The notes: a model not told the origin generated them from the sequence alone. A stretch of 55,692 nt of DNA from Methanomicrobiales archaeon (GCA_026394765.1 JAPKXQ010000101.1:1-55692); one strand, 5' to 3'. Numbered from the stretch's first letter, positions 36,220 to 45,519 are shown. Numbers and translations: made by a program.

Positions 36220-37224
36220 GTGCCGGGTGAAAGATCAACTCTCATTAAGGTAACTCACGGGGGCGGAGTGAAAGCACGAAGGGAGGAGACCGGGCGGGAT
36301 TATATCGATTTTAGTGCCAGTATCAACCCTTTTCCCCCTAAAGTGCCCTTTAAATTCGACGAACATCTCATTCGAGACTACCCTGACGACTCGTATGCCA
36401 AGCTCAAGGAGATTATCGCCGCCCGGTTCCACCGCGACCCTGAAGAGGTTGCGGTCGGTAACGGATCTATCGAGCTGATAAGGGTCTTTTCCCAGGTGAT
36501 GCTCACGCAGGGGGGGAAGTTCTGGATCGAAGAGCCTACCTTTGGTGAATACCGCCTCTCTGCCGGGATAGCAGGTGCCAGGGAGGTCAGTACGCCTAAA
36601 GAAGCGACGGTTGGGTTTATCTGCAACCCCAACAACCCGACCGGAGCGCTTATGTCGCAAGATGCAGTTGCTGATATCCATGCGACCTGGCAGGTATACA
36701 AGACATTTCTCTTCCTGGACGAGGCATTCATCGAGCTGGCAGACCCCTCGCAGAGCTATGCACCGGATCGATGCAGGGGGGTCTTTGTCTCGCGCTCTCT
36801 CACGAAGTCGTTTGCAGTGCCTGGGTTACGGTTCGGGTACGGGTTTGGAGAACCGTCCCTGGTCGCGAATATGGAGACTGTGCGCCCCCCCTGGTCTGTA
36901 AACGCGGTCGCCGAGGCATTTGCAATAGAGGCGTTCCGGCACTATGACGCACTATCCGACTCCACAAGGGCTCTCGCGCGGGAGCGTACCTGGTTTTATG
37001 AGGCACTCATAAAGGCTGGGTTCTCACCCCGCCCATCTTCTGCAAACTATTTCTTAATCGATCTGGAGAAGCCTGCCGGACCAGTCGTTGCAGCCCTCGA
37101 ACAACACGGCATTCTCGTGCGCGACTGCAAGTCATTCGGACTCCCTGCAGCGATACGCGTTGCGGTCAGGTCCCACGAAGAGAACATCAGGTTCGTGGAG
37201 GCACTCACCGCATGCTGGCACTGA
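36220..37224 (+). CDS. cobD: L-threonine-O-3-phosphate decarboxylase (CobD-like)
   Basis: 334 residues from a GTG. PLP-dependent fold-type I enzyme of the histidinol-phosphate aminotransferase group. Motifs: FSASINPFPP, VGNGSIELI, CNPNNPTGAL, LDEAFIELAD and the PLP Lys in SRSLTKSFAVPGLRFGYG. It makes (R)-1-aminopropan-2-yl phosphate for the cobamide nucleotide loop. A HisC aminotransferase is the main alternative, but FSASINP and the overlap (13 bases) with cobY favour CobD. Corrinoids serve the methyltransferases of methanogenesis. Confidence 0.85.
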   Translation: MPGERSTLIKVTHGGGVKARREETGRDYIDFSASINPFPPKVPFKFDEHLIRDYPDDSYAKLKEIIAARFHRDPEEVAVGNGSIELIRVFSQVMLTQGGKFWIEEPTFGEYRLSAGIAGAREVSTPKEATVGFICNPNNPTGALMSQDAVADIHATWQVYKTFLFLDEAFIELADPSQSYAPDRCRGVFVSRSLTKSFAVPGLRFGYGFGEPSLVANMETVRPPWSVNAVAEAFAIEAFRHYDALSDSTRALARERTWFYEALIKAGFSPRPSSANYFLIDLEKPAGPVVAALEQHGILVRDCKSFGLPAAIRVAVRSHEENIRFVEALTACWH

Positions 37225-37841
37225 TCATGGCCGGGGGGGAGGGGACCCGCCTTGGAATGGGGGAGAAGCCCCTTGTTATCGTCCATGGCGCCCCGATGAT
37301 CGATCACGTCATTGCAGCATTTCAGGGCGCGTGTATTGAACCGGTGGTCGTCCTCTCCTGGATGACCCCGTATCTTCAGAACTGGTGTCGTGCACAGGGC
37401 GTTCTCTTCATCAGGACCGCAGGGAGAGGCTATGTCGAGGACCTTATAGAGGCAGTCATAGCCCTGGAAGAAGAGGGCCCGCTCTTCACATGTGCTGCCG
37501 ATCTCCCCTTTCTTGACCAGGCCCTGATCATCACCATCTACAACCGCTATCAGGCAGCTGGGACTGATGCATGCTCTACCTGGGTACCCCGCGAACTTGT
37601 TCGTGGTGCGCGATGCCGCGAATCATATGTGGAAGTGGTAGATGGCATACCCGCATGCCCGGCGGGTGTGAATATTCTCCTCGGGGCACATATTGAAAAG
37701 CCCCAATCCGAGGTGAAAGTCCTGATCCATGATCCCAGACTCACCTTCAATGTCAACACGCGGGAAGATCTCGTTTCTGCCAATGATTCGGAGATTGGGA
37801 ACCTTAAAGCGCCCAATTCAGGAGGTCCGCAATTGAGCTGA
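37212..37841 (+). CDS. cobY: Adenosylcobinamide-phosphate guanylyltransferase
   Basis: 209 residues. Archaeal non-orthologous replacement of bacterial CobU. Nucleotidyltransferase start MLALIMAGGEGTRLGMGEKP, then CAADLPFL for the metal-binding Asp, and FNVNTREDL near the end. It activates adenosylcobinamide phosphate with GTP before the lower ligand is attached. Its start overlaps cobD. Confidence 0.9.
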   Translation: MLALIMAGGEGTRLGMGEKPLVIVHGAPMIDHVIAAFQGACIEPVVVLSWMTPYLQNWCRAQGVLFIRTAGRGYVEDLIEAVIALEEEGPLFTCAADLPFLDQALIITIYNRYQAAGTDACSTWVPRELVRGARCRESYVEVVDGIPACPAGVNILLGAHIEKPQSEVKVLIHDPRLTFNVNTREDLVSANDSEIGNLKAPNSGGPQLS

Positions 37842-37920
37842 TGAAGTCTTCTGATACTCGTTGGCTTCCCGCGGTGAAATCTCCATAGTTGTAGGATCTC
37901 CCGTAAATTCCGCCGAAGAC

Positions 37921-37930
37921 TAATATATTT
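37921..37930 (+). promoter_or_regulatory. TATA box for a leaderless gene
   Basis: TAATATATTT is centred 26 bases before the ATG at 37952, and no ribosome-binding site is present between. This is the spacing expected when transcription starts at the start codon. Confidence 0.55.
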
Positions 37931-37951
37931 CCCACGTAGACTCTCTCTGGT

Positions 37952-39190
37952 ATGGCCGCTGCCGAGGAGATCGAGCTCGTTGGGCACATCATAGATTCTG
38001 GGATCATGACCCGGGTCTTTGACCGGATCATGGACTTGGGAGGGAACTTCGAGATCCTCGTCTTCGATGTCGGGAAGAAGAAGACCGACCCGAGCTATGC
38101 GCGCCTTAGAGTGAGTGCTGACGAAGAAGAGTGCCTCGCGCTGATAATTTCAGAACTCCACCGGCTTGGCGCTCGGACCCTCTCGGTTGAGGACGCTACC
38201 CTCGTCCCCGCAGAGCGTGACAGGGTCGTTCCCAAGGGTTTCTACTCCACCACCAACCACCCGACGTACGTGAAGGTAGGGGGGGAGTGGCGCCCGGTCG
38301 AAAAGATCGAGATGGACTGCTTAATTGTTCTAGACCCTGAAGGTGAGACCCCTCTGTGCACCCCACTCTCCAAGCTCCACAAAGGCGACCTCGTTGTGAT
38401 CGGGGAGCGTGGGGTCAGGGTCGCCCCACCCGAGCGGCCCCGTGTCCAGAGTAACTTTGAGTTCATGCATGGGACCGTCTCATCTGAGCGGCCCAGCGAG
38501 AGCATCATTGCAAAGATAGCAAGTGAGATGATCGAGATCAAGCGACGGGAAGGGAAGATAGCACTCGTGGGGGGGCCTGCTATCATCCACACCGGAGCAG
38601 CGCGGGCTCTTGCAGAGATCATAAGGAAAGGGTACATCAACGTCCTATTCGCAGGCAATGCCCTGGCAACGCATGATATCGAGTACAACCTCTTTGGGAC
38701 CTCGCTAGGGATGGACATCGCAACCGGAAAACCTGTGACCGGAGGGCACAAGCACCACATCTACGCGATATCAGAGGTGATGAGGGCAGGGTCCATCAGG
38801 AATGCAGTGGCACAGGGAGTCGTTACCGGGGGGATCATGTATGAGTGCATCAGGTGCGGAGTCCCGTTCGTCCTGGCCGGGTCGATACGCGACGACGGGC
38901 CGCTCCCTGACGTCGTCACCGACATGGTAGAGGCACAGGACCGGATGAGAGAGCAGATCCATGACTGCAGCATGGTCCTGATGGTAGCAACCCTCCTACA
39001 CTCAATAGCAGCTGGGAACTGCCTCCCCTCATATGTCAAGATCGTCTGTGTCGACATCAACCCCTCCTCGGTTATGAAACTGATGGACAGGGGGACCATG
39101 CAGGCGATCGGCGTGGTATCGGACGCAGGGACTTTCCTTCCCCTCCTCGCCAAGCAAATCGAGGTCCAGAGAGAGCACACTACCTCGTGA
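37952..39190 (+). CDS. TIGR00300 family enzyme (LOR/SDH domain; ornithine cyclodeaminase-like)
   Basis: 412 residues. N-terminal LOR/SDH-like domain (about 1-100, VGHIIDSGIMTRVFDRIMDLGG; GTTV-type fold) followed by a Rossmann-like C-terminal part with GGPAIIHTGAARALAEII and TGGIMYECIRCGVPFVLAGSIRDDGP. A methanococcal member has been reported to convert ornithine to proline with loss of ammonia, so proline synthesis is the likely role. It is not related to the mu-crystallin ornithine cyclodeaminases of bacteria. Probably leaderless. It is convergent with the radical SAM gene and overlaps it by 11 bases. Confidence 0.82.
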   Translation: MAAAEEIELVGHIIDSGIMTRVFDRIMDLGGNFEILVFDVGKKKTDPSYARLRVSADEEECLALIISELHRLGARTLSVEDATLVPAERDRVVPKGFYSTTNHPTYVKVGGEWRPVEKIEMDCLIVLDPEGETPLCTPLSKLHKGDLVVIGERGVRVAPPERPRVQSNFEFMHGTVSSERPSESIIAKIASEMIEIKRREGKIALVGGPAIIHTGAARALAEIIRKGYINVLFAGNALATHDIEYNLFGTSLGMDIATGKPVTGGHKHHIYAISEVMRAGSIRNAVAQGVVTGGIMYECIRCGVPFVLAGSIRDDGPLPDVVTDMVEAQDRMREQIHDCSMVLMVATLLHSIAAGNCLPSYVKIVCVDINPSSVMKLMDRGTMQAIGVVSDAGTFLPLLAKQIEVQREHTTS

Positions 39191-40220
39191 GGGGCATACG
39201 AAATGGGCGCTCCTCATCAAGGATAAACTCCCATTCCCTTTGGCACGCACATCCACGCTTGACGAGGGCATCGAGCAGTGCCCGATCGCCGGTGAGGCTG
39301 AAATCGCGGATAGCCGGGAGGATATCGCGGTCACATGTCCCGCAGTTGTGGGGGCCGCGCGCGTGGCCACCCCCTACCGGGTCACAGGTGACGTTGACCT
39401 GTGCGCCCAGGAGGACAGATAGGACACTCCAGAGGTATGCGGGCCGATACGCGCCCTGCCTCCAGAATCGCTCCATCTCGGTCCCTTTCTGTACAGTTGC
39501 CGGGTTAAGGGAGATGAGGTCGGCATAGGGGAGGACTTCCTGGATTGAACGGTGCATGTCGTCCAGTGCCTGTCGCTCGGTGAGGAAGAGGGGTTTATGG
39601 AGGAGGTAGGCCTTCACCCCGGCCCCTGCACGGTGGGCCCGGGATGCAGCGTCCCTGAAATCAGCCCATGAAAACCCTTTTCTGATAGAGTAGTCCCTTA
39701 CTGCGTCACTGGTGGTCTCCAGGCCAATTGCAACATAGAGCACGGGATCTTCCTGCTCGCCTTTGAGAGAATCAATGCACCGCCCGATAACCTCCTCCTC
39801 CACGAACTCAGGACGGGTCTCGAAAAGAAGGGTCTTTCCCGCTGCGATACGGCAGAGGTCCTCCAGGAAGGCAGTCGGAACTTCACAATGGTCTAGGACA
39901 CTCCCGGATGTATATACCTTGATGAGATCGGCCTTGTCGAGAGGGAGGTTGTCGCTAACCCATGCAAGCTGGCTCTGGAGCGACTTAAGCCGCGCTGCCT
40001 CATCGACCGCGCTATCCCGGACATGGTGGTACCCACACATGCGACAGCGACCCCACCGGCACCCTCCTGCCAGCAGGATCATTGTGACTGAACGAAGCGT
40101 CCTCCCTCTGATCTGGTCGGTCCCTGCCCATGCCGCAACGGGCTTGATTGGCGATGCCAATGGGATCATATCGTATTCAACTCGTCTCCGGGTGTGAAAT
40201 AGCCGTCTCCTATTCCACAT
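39180..40220 (-). CDS. raSEA: RaSEA-like archaeosine radical SAM enzyme (TIGR01210 type)
   Basis: 346 residues from ATG 40220; a TTG at 40235 is possible. The radical SAM Cys motif is CRWGRCRMCGYH (Cx4Cx2C), with KVYTSGSVLD and LFETRPEFVEEEVI typical of the archaeosine-associated family. RaSEA works with ArcS, splitting the lysine adduct on tRNA position 15 to give archaeosine; arcS lies at 17999-19645. C-terminal Cys residues (CDRDILPAI; CACQREW) may hold another metal. Oxygen-independent chemistry fits a strict anaerobe. Confidence 0.83.
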   Translation of the reverse strand: MWNRRRLFHTRRRVEYDMIPLASPIKPVAAWAGTDQIRGRTLRSVTMILLAGGCRWGRCRMCGYHHVRDSAVDEAARLKSLQSQLAWVSDNLPLDKADLIKVYTSGSVLDHCEVPTAFLEDLCRIAAGKTLLFETRPEFVEEEVIGRCIDSLKGEQEDPVLYVAIGLETTSDAVRDYSIRKGFSWADFRDAASRAHRAGAGVKAYLLHKPLFLTERQALDDMHRSIQEVLPYADLISLNPATVQKGTEMERFWRQGAYRPAYLWSVLSVLLGAQVNVTCDPVGGGHARGPHNCGTCDRDILPAIRDFSLTGDRALLDALVKRGCACQREWEFILDEERPFRMPLTR

Positions 40221-40295
40221 AGGTAGGTTACCCAAAAAATTCTGTATGTCAACGCTTTCATGATTTTATAGGATCAGAGAGACCTTTATTGCACT

Positions 40296-41465
40296 ATGGG
40301 CCTGCACACTGTTTCAATATCCCACCGTACTGATATCAGGTTATCAGAGTGGGTCATCATCGCCCTCATTGGAGGACTCCTCCTCATTACACCTGTCTCT
40401 GCCTACCAGATCATCCTCCAGGCCCCGTCGAGTGTCGTGGTCGGGGAACCCCTTCCAGTTACCGGGACCACCACCCTCCCCGTAGGGACTACATTTTTTG
40501 TGGTCTTCTCCCGATCTAATCAAATGACGGAGGAGATAGCGAAAAGAAGCGTGACGGTACAAGACGACAAAAACTTTGGCGTGGTCTTTGAAACAGGGGG
40601 TCTTGAGGGGGGGATCTACAAGATAGAGGTCCCAAAGATTCCAGATTATCAGCTCCTGGGAGACTCGGTGACTACGCGAGTGGTCGAATTGATCGACCGA
40701 TCCAGCGAGCTCGAGATGCGTTCACCCCTGACCCAGGAGTTCAATGGAATACTCTGGATCTCAGGAACCCTGAAGGGTTCAAAAAATACCGGGATGAAGG
40801 TGACGGTAATGACCGATGGAACAAATATATTTGGACCTGAGTATATTGCAACAAACAAGGACGGTGTCTTCTCCAAGGAGGTCCCGATAGTCTCTCCAGG
40901 TAGTTACTATGTCTCTTTTGCCGACACGATCAGTTTTATTGCGATGGTGCCCATGACCGTCACCAGCTCTTCTCCAACTACCCAGCCAACCCCCTCTGGT
41001 TTTCAGACGACATCTCCCACCACATCAGCGCCCACCATCACGGCCACCGCTGATGCCTCACGGGACCGACCGGCTTACTTCGCGGTGACCTCCCTTGGAG
41101 GCCCACTCACCTTGAGGACTTCGTCAGGGATCGACTGGGTGATCGAGTACGCCGATGAGAGTGGGGGTCGTCAGAAGGTGAACAATGAGGGGTCGACAGG
41201 GGCCGAGCAGGTGACAATTCCCCAAGTGGCAGGGACCCTATCTGTCAAGGTATACCCCTACAAGTTCCAGGACAATGGGACAGTGACGCTATCTGGAGAG
41301 AACGCAGGGACAATCCAGGTTATGGGGAGTCCCCCACCAGTCTTTGCTGACCAGACCCCCACAACCACTCCACCACCCACTACCAAGTCGCCACTCCCAG
41401 GAGTGATACCTATGAGTGCAATCGGCATTTTCATCATTATCATGTTCGCTCCTTATCGGAGGTGA
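40296..41465 (+). CDS. Surface protein with C-terminal anchor
   Basis: 389 residues. An N-terminal hydrophobic segment (WVIIALIGGLLLITPVSA, about 19-36) acts as signal peptide. Two beta-rich domains follow (about 38-230 and 270-350). They are separated by a Ser/Thr/Pro linker (SSSPTTQPTPSGFQTTSP), with a second Pro/Thr linker and a final hydrophobic helix (MSAIGIFIIIMFAPYRR) anchoring it. The first domain resembles repeated archaeal surface domains with VVVGEPLPVTGTT. Linkers of this kind are usual glycosylation sites. TTTTATA 26-32 bases before the ATG suggests a nearly leaderless message. Confidence 0.75.
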   Translation: MGLHTVSISHRTDIRLSEWVIIALIGGLLLITPVSAYQIILQAPSSVVVGEPLPVTGTTTLPVGTTFFVVFSRSNQMTEEIAKRSVTVQDDKNFGVVFETGGLEGGIYKIEVPKIPDYQLLGDSVTTRVVELIDRSSELEMRSPLTQEFNGILWISGTLKGSKNTGMKVTVMTDGTNIFGPEYIATNKDGVFSKEVPIVSPGSYYVSFADTISFIAMVPMTVTSSSPTTQPTPSGFQTTSPTTSAPTITATADASRDRPAYFAVTSLGGPLTLRTSSGIDWVIEYADESGGRQKVNNEGSTGAEQVTIPQVAGTLSVKVYPYKFQDNGTVTLSGENAGTIQVMGSPPPVFADQTPTTTPPPTTKSPLPGVIPMSAIGIFIIIMFAPYRR

Positions 41466-41555
41466 GATGGGCCCCCCCATTCACTTCGCCATCCTTGGCA
41501 TACACTGCCCCTTTCGGATAGGTTTTTTGCAGGGCAGGAGTACCTGTATACCACT

Positions 41556-41640
41556 GCCGGGGTAGTCTAGTCCGGAAAGGCGGTGGTCTTGAAAACCACT
41601 GGTGCTCTGCACCTCAAGAGTTCAAATCTCTTCCCCGGCG
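41556..41640 (+). tRNA. tRNA-Ser (anticodon TGA)
   Basis: 85 nt. Acceptor arms GCCGGGG (41556-41562) and CCCCGGC (41633-41639) pair perfectly, with discriminator G. The anticodon stem GTGGT/ACCAC encloses CTTGAAA, giving anticodon TGA. A long variable arm (GGTGC-TCT-GCACC) marks the serine class. The T-arm is GAG-TTCAAAT-CTC. CCA is not encoded and no intron is present. Confidence 0.96.
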
Positions 41641-42363
41641 TAAGAAAGGATGGTTTTCACTCCTTTTGTGAAAATAATTGTAAATTGGACTTTTTGTAAT
41701 TTTTACTGTTACCCCATTTCCGATATACATCATATAAGATTTGACGCCCCTTCTGGGTGTCTTTTATCCTGACCTCCCAGAATATTAGGCGCATAAATTG
41801 AACGCTCCTAAAATCGCCCGGTTTTTCTCGGTAACCTCACAAACCATTATTTTTTATTCTCAAGTTTATACTTCTCGATCTTTTTTAGTGCTAAAAGCAT
41901 TATCTCACTTGAAAATTATTTGACAAGTTCATTCTCTTTCATGACAATGTCAAGTTTGTATGTTTCATATTTCCAAAGGCTCCCGTGACGATACACGGTC
42001 ACATTAATGTTAATAATTCTAATCACAACTGCCAGGGTCTGTGCTTTTATTTTAAGCGCATAAACAAATTTAACCATTCGGCCCATAGAATGGTTAAAAT
42101 TAAAAATAAAGAATTTTTGGCGACCTTTTGCCGTTATATATGGAGTCAAATTTGAAGATTTGCGCTTATGGATCGGGAGGTCAGGTTTTATGATTGGTAC
42201 AGCAGCGAGGAGAACAGTACCTTGGGTAGTGTAATGATTCAACGGTAATTTCTGCAACCCTGTATGTGTTATGAAGGAAAGCCACGCAGAATCTGACCAG
42301 GAACACGCGATGTATAAAAAATAACGGTGAGTCCTTGCCAAGTGCAAATGAGCGACGAGAGAA
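41641..42363. other. AT-rich intergenic region after tRNA-Ser
   Basis: About 720 bases, much more AT-rich than the preceding genes. TTTTCAC (41654-41660) and GTGAAAA (41668-41674) form a hairpin followed by T-rich sequence, a likely tRNA terminator. The rest contains no gene I can support; a 172-codon minus-strand frame has no family features. Confidence 0.5.
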
Positions 42364-44733
42364 TCACGATGCACCTTCAATATATTGATATTGTTCCTGG
42401 ATAGCAGGTCGCGAGGGGCGTGTGAACCTATCACCGGTTGTCCAGGTCCCGGTCTGGTTATTGAAGTGCTTCTCCAGACCAGACCAGGTCCTGCTCGTCT
42501 CGTTCACAGTGATGACGAGATATCCAACCTTCTGATCCTGCTTGCTGATGTTCCAGAGTGGGTACTCGATAGTGAGGAGAGGATCGGCGTTGGCAAGGGA
42601 GAACGACTGCATCGGTGCACCCGCATTTCCACTCACGACCTGCTCGACCCCCTGGACATTACCCCTCGCATACAGGTGGGCGTGTCCGCAGAGGTAGGCC
42701 GGGATTTGGGTGCGAACCAGGCTCTGCCAGAACTGATCGCGCTCTTCAGGGTGAATGGGAAGGCTGTACAGCAGGTCTTCAGGGTCATCATCAACGAGAT
42801 ACGCGGGGGAGTGTCCTACCACGAACATAAACGGGCGGGTATCACTAGTCAGTTGGCCGTTCACCCAGCCCTGATTAACCGTCTCCTTCATTTCGTTGTG
42901 AGCGATATATTCGTCGATAACAATAAATTTCGCCCCTTTGTGTGCGAAGGAGTAAGACAGCTTAACTTCTCCGGGAGGGCCGTTTGTAGGCATACCGAAT
43001 GCCACAGTGGCGAGATAGGCATTGAGGAGGGGTGTCGTGTTACCCGGCGGACCGTCTTCATGGTTACCCCGTGCAACATACAGGGGGATTCCGCGCCCAG
43101 TGGAATAGTCATGGATGGGTGAGACTGCTGCCATCCAGTTTCCGAACTGGGCCATGTAATCCCGCTGGACAGGTGAGTCATTCCCCAGCGACCATCCGCT
43201 GATCAGGTCACCTGTAAATATCACAAGATCCGGTTTTTCCGCAGCGACAGCTGCAGAAATCAGGTGTATATTCGGGCTGATCCCGGTTGTCGAGTTTATC
43301 GCACCATCCGGTGAATCTCCAAGGACAACAAATTTCCAGGTCCCGTTTCCAAAAAACCCTGCCTTCTGGAGCTTTATCGTTCGTACGGTAATATGAGGCC
43401 ACTTCACCGTGAACGATCCATTCCAGTCCCTGTACCCCTCCTTAGTGATCTTGAGGGAATGCACACCCTCGGTGACCTTATAGAGGTTGTTCGATACCTT
43501 GGTGGTGCCAGTGGCTACCCCGTCGATGAAGACTGTTGCCCCCGAAGGGATGGAGGTGACGGAGACGAGCGTGGTTCTCTCTACTGGATGGGCGAGGACC
43601 GTGATATACTCCACTTTGGTATGGGTATCAGAACCTTTCTGCCCTGTGACGGTGAGGCTAACCGAATAATTGCCAGGGAACGAGTAGATATGAATGGGAT
43701 TGGAATCATGGGAGTAACAGCCGTCACCGAAGTCATAGAGGAAGGTGTCGGGATCACCGCTGGAGCGTGAGGTGAATGTAACCCCGAGAGGGGCGGGTCC
43801 TCTCACGGTGTCGGCGGAGAAGTTAGCTTTGACATCAGTTGTCGAACTTTTCTTCAGCGCGATGCTGTGGTGATATCCTCCAGCTACGGCAAAATAGGTG
43901 TTCCCGCTTGGGACATTGCACTGACCATAATCATTCGACCCCCACGCAGCCAGTGAACCATCGGGTCTGACCGCGACACAATGTTCGGTTCCGGCGTCAA
44001 ACGCATAAAACTGATTTTCTCCCGGAATATTACACTGGCCATAGAGGTTTTGCCCCCACGCGACAAGCGATCGGTTCATGTGCTGGGCTAGGGAAAAACC
44101 GTCTCCCGCACTGATCGCGATGTAGTCATCTCCTGGTGGGACATCACACTCATGGTAGCTGTTGTCCCCCCACGCAGCAAGCATCCCGTATGATGTCGCG
44201 AGGGTGTGTCGCAAGCCACCTGTGATATACATGTAGTTGTTGGGAGAGGGAACGGTACACTGACCACTTGTATCGTCCCCCCAGGCTGATACTTTTCCAA
44301 AAACCGTTGCTGCCAGGCTGAATCGCCCCCCTGCGCCAATATTCGTGAATTCATCCGGAGGGGGAACGTTGCATTGTCCATAGCTGTTGTCTCCCCAGGC
44401 GACTATTGGGTTGGTCGCCTCCCCTAACCGCAAACCGAGGTTGTGGTTGCCCCCCGCCGCGATAGCGACGTAGTCAGGGTTATATGGAACGATGCACTGG
44501 TCATAGGTGTTGTCTCCCCAGGCTACAATAGTCCCATCGGCACGGAGCGCGATGTTATGATTAAATCCCGCATCGATGGCGACGAAGTCATTCCCGGCCG
44601 GTACATTGCACTGGCCGTAGCTGTTGTCTCCACATGCCACGATTGAGCCGGTGGTCACTGCGCCGACCGAACTGATACACATGCTCAATACCGTGATGAT
44701 GAGGAGGTACCTTCCATATTGCATCATTCTCAT
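42364..44733 (-). CDS. Secreted RCC1-like propeller, PKD, PEGA and metallophosphoesterase protein
   Basis: 789 residues. Signal peptide (YLLIITVLSMCISSVGA). Residues 28-297 hold seven repeats of about 38 residues with the core WGDNSYGQCNVP and a second strand ending in AGG-HxxAL, which suggests a closed seven-bladed RCC1-like propeller. A PKD domain (about 302-380, DFGDGCYSHDSNPIHIYS) and a PEGA domain (390-455, IPSGATVFIDGVATGTT) follow. A calcineurin-like phosphoesterase then spans 465-720: VVLGDSPDG, FTGDLISG, RGNHED, VVGHSPAY and CGHAHLYARG. The first GDxH-type motif lacks its His. No C-terminal anchor. It is probably an extracellular phosphatase or nuclease tied to a binding propeller. 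No neighbours on the same strand within 1 kb upstream. Confidence 0.85.
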   Translation of the reverse strand: MRMMQYGRYLLIITVLSMCISSVGAVTTGSIVACGDNSYGQCNVPAGNDFVAIDAGFNHNIALRADGTIVAWGDNTYDQCIVPYNPDYVAIAAGGNHNLGLRLGEATNPIVAWGDNSYGQCNVPPPDEFTNIGAGGRFSLAATVFGKVSAWGDDTSGQCTVPSPNNYMYITGGLRHTLATSYGMLAAWGDNSYHECDVPPGDDYIAISAGDGFSLAQHMNRSLVAWGQNLYGQCNIPGENQFYAFDAGTEHCVAVRPDGSLAAWGSNDYGQCNVPSGNTYFAVAGGYHHSIALKKSSTTDVKANFSADTVRGPAPLGVTFTSRSSGDPDTFLYDFGDGCYSHDSNPIHIYSFPGNYSVSLTVTGQKGSDTHTKVEYITVLAHPVERTTLVSVTSIPSGATVFIDGVATGTTKVSNNLYKVTEGVHSLKITKEGYRDWNGSFTVKWPHITVRTIKLQKAGFFGNGTWKFVVLGDSPDGAINSTTGISPNIHLISAAVAAEKPDLVIFTGDLISGWSLGNDSPVQRDYMAQFGNWMAAVSPIHDYSTGRGIPLYVARGNHEDGPPGNTTPLLNAYLATVAFGMPTNGPPGEVKLSYSFAHKGAKFIVIDEYIAHNEMKETVNQGWVNGQLTSDTRPFMFVVGHSPAYLVDDDPEDLLYSLPIHPEERDQFWQSLVRTQIPAYLCGHAHLYARGNVQGVEQVVSGNAGAPMQSFSLANADPLLTIEYPLWNISKQDQKVGYLVITVNETSRTWSGLEKHFNNQTGTWTTGDRFTRPSRPAIQEQYQYIEGAS

Positions 44734-44909
44734 AGAGTTGCCCCACGATACGAGGCATTTACGCTATACAACCACTTATCGATATTGATCCCGGAGTTGA
44801 CAGGTCACGTCCCTGTATTGTTCGGCCCTGCACTTGATGGGGAGTTAGAGCGGGTGGCAACTCGAATACCCACTCACCGGATAAATGCCTGGCAGGGAAG
44901 ACCGTGACG

Positions 44910-45014
44910 ATGGCGAGTTGTGAAGGAAAGAACTTCATTTCCGGTGCAAAGGTGACGCTTCCTAAGATGGGGCCTGTGCATCAGAGCGAAGAAAGTGAAA
45001 GTAGTCTCTCCTAA
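44910..45014 (+). pseudogene. Remnant of a TIG/IPT-type surface protein
   Basis: A 34-codon frame ending TAA. The stretch NFISGAKVTLPKMG matches the pattern of TIG-like repeats in archaeal surface proteins (NF-SGA-V-L). Too short to be a functional domain. Confidence 0.3.
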
Positions 45015-45060
45015 ATGCGTGAAGTCTCAATACTCTTGATCATTCACGACCGGGTGTGAA

Positions 45061-45124
45061 AAGTCAGCGATGAACAGAGAGTTCATAGAAGTCTATGAAA
45101 CACGAAGTGTTTCATATCAGAGAA
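45061..45124. repeat. Dispersed multi-hairpin element, copy B
   Basis: 64 bases, related to 23593-23655. Three overlapping perfect inverted repeats: ATGAAC/GTTCAT (45070-45086), TTCATAGA/TCTATGAA (45082-45099) and TATGAAACAC/GTGTTTCATA with loop GAA (45094-45116). Neighbouring hairpins share bases, so only alternating ones can form together. Confidence 0.65.
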
Positions 45125-45424
45125 GATTTTTTTTTCCCTTGTTTTCATTCATCAACGTGGTAACTTGCGATACACGAAGGGAATTTTTATGCAAAATAGT
45201 TATTGCGTGCCTGTGGAGGTTGATGGGACGGGAGGTAAAAGAGGCCGTGGGGGTCTCTTATTAGCCCTGCTGATTTTTGAGCAGAGGTCTCTCGACACTA
45301 GGCCAGAGGCGGAAGTACTCACTCTCTGGATGCTATTTATGATGATACAAACCGGTAACTCCGACTTCAAGCGCAGGGGACAAATTCACGGGTGGAAATG
45401 TTCCGAGGGTCACTCCAGATATCC

Positions 45425-45451
45425 CATCCCTCTTCCTAAAAGAGAGGGATG
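45425..45451. terminator. Strong hairpin
   Basis: CATCCCTCT (45425-45433) and AGAGGGATG (45443-45451) pair perfectly around a nine-base loop. Not followed by a T-run, so terminator function is uncertain. Confidence 0.4.
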
Positions 45452-45465
45452 ACGTGACCCCGGCA

Positions 45466-45486
45466 TAATTATGAAATGCATAATTA
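45466..45486. repeat. AT-rich palindrome
   Basis: TAATTATG and CATAATTA form eight-base arms with a five-base loop; GCATAATTA also occurs twice in direct orientation. Possible protein-binding site. Confidence 0.4.
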
Positions 45487-45519
45487 CCTTATCATTCTCT
45501 CACACCCCTTCTGAATTAA

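Noticed and set aside
41556-41640. tRNA-Ser as a proven attachment site
   Set aside because: I found no second copy of the tRNA 3' end and no integrase gene in the window.
41916-42434. Minus-strand frame of 172 codons
   Set aside because: It lies mostly in AT-rich non-coding DNA, overlaps the 3' end of the phosphoesterase gene in another frame, and shows no domain or convincing codon bias.
43800-44700. DNA tandem repeat or CRISPR-like array
   Set aside because: The periodicity of about 110-120 bases comes from the seven propeller repeats of the encoded protein; the DNA copies diverge and there are no spacers.
45165-45452. Plus-strand frame of 95 codons
   Set aside because: No motif, runs through a hairpin, and lies among remnants and repeats.
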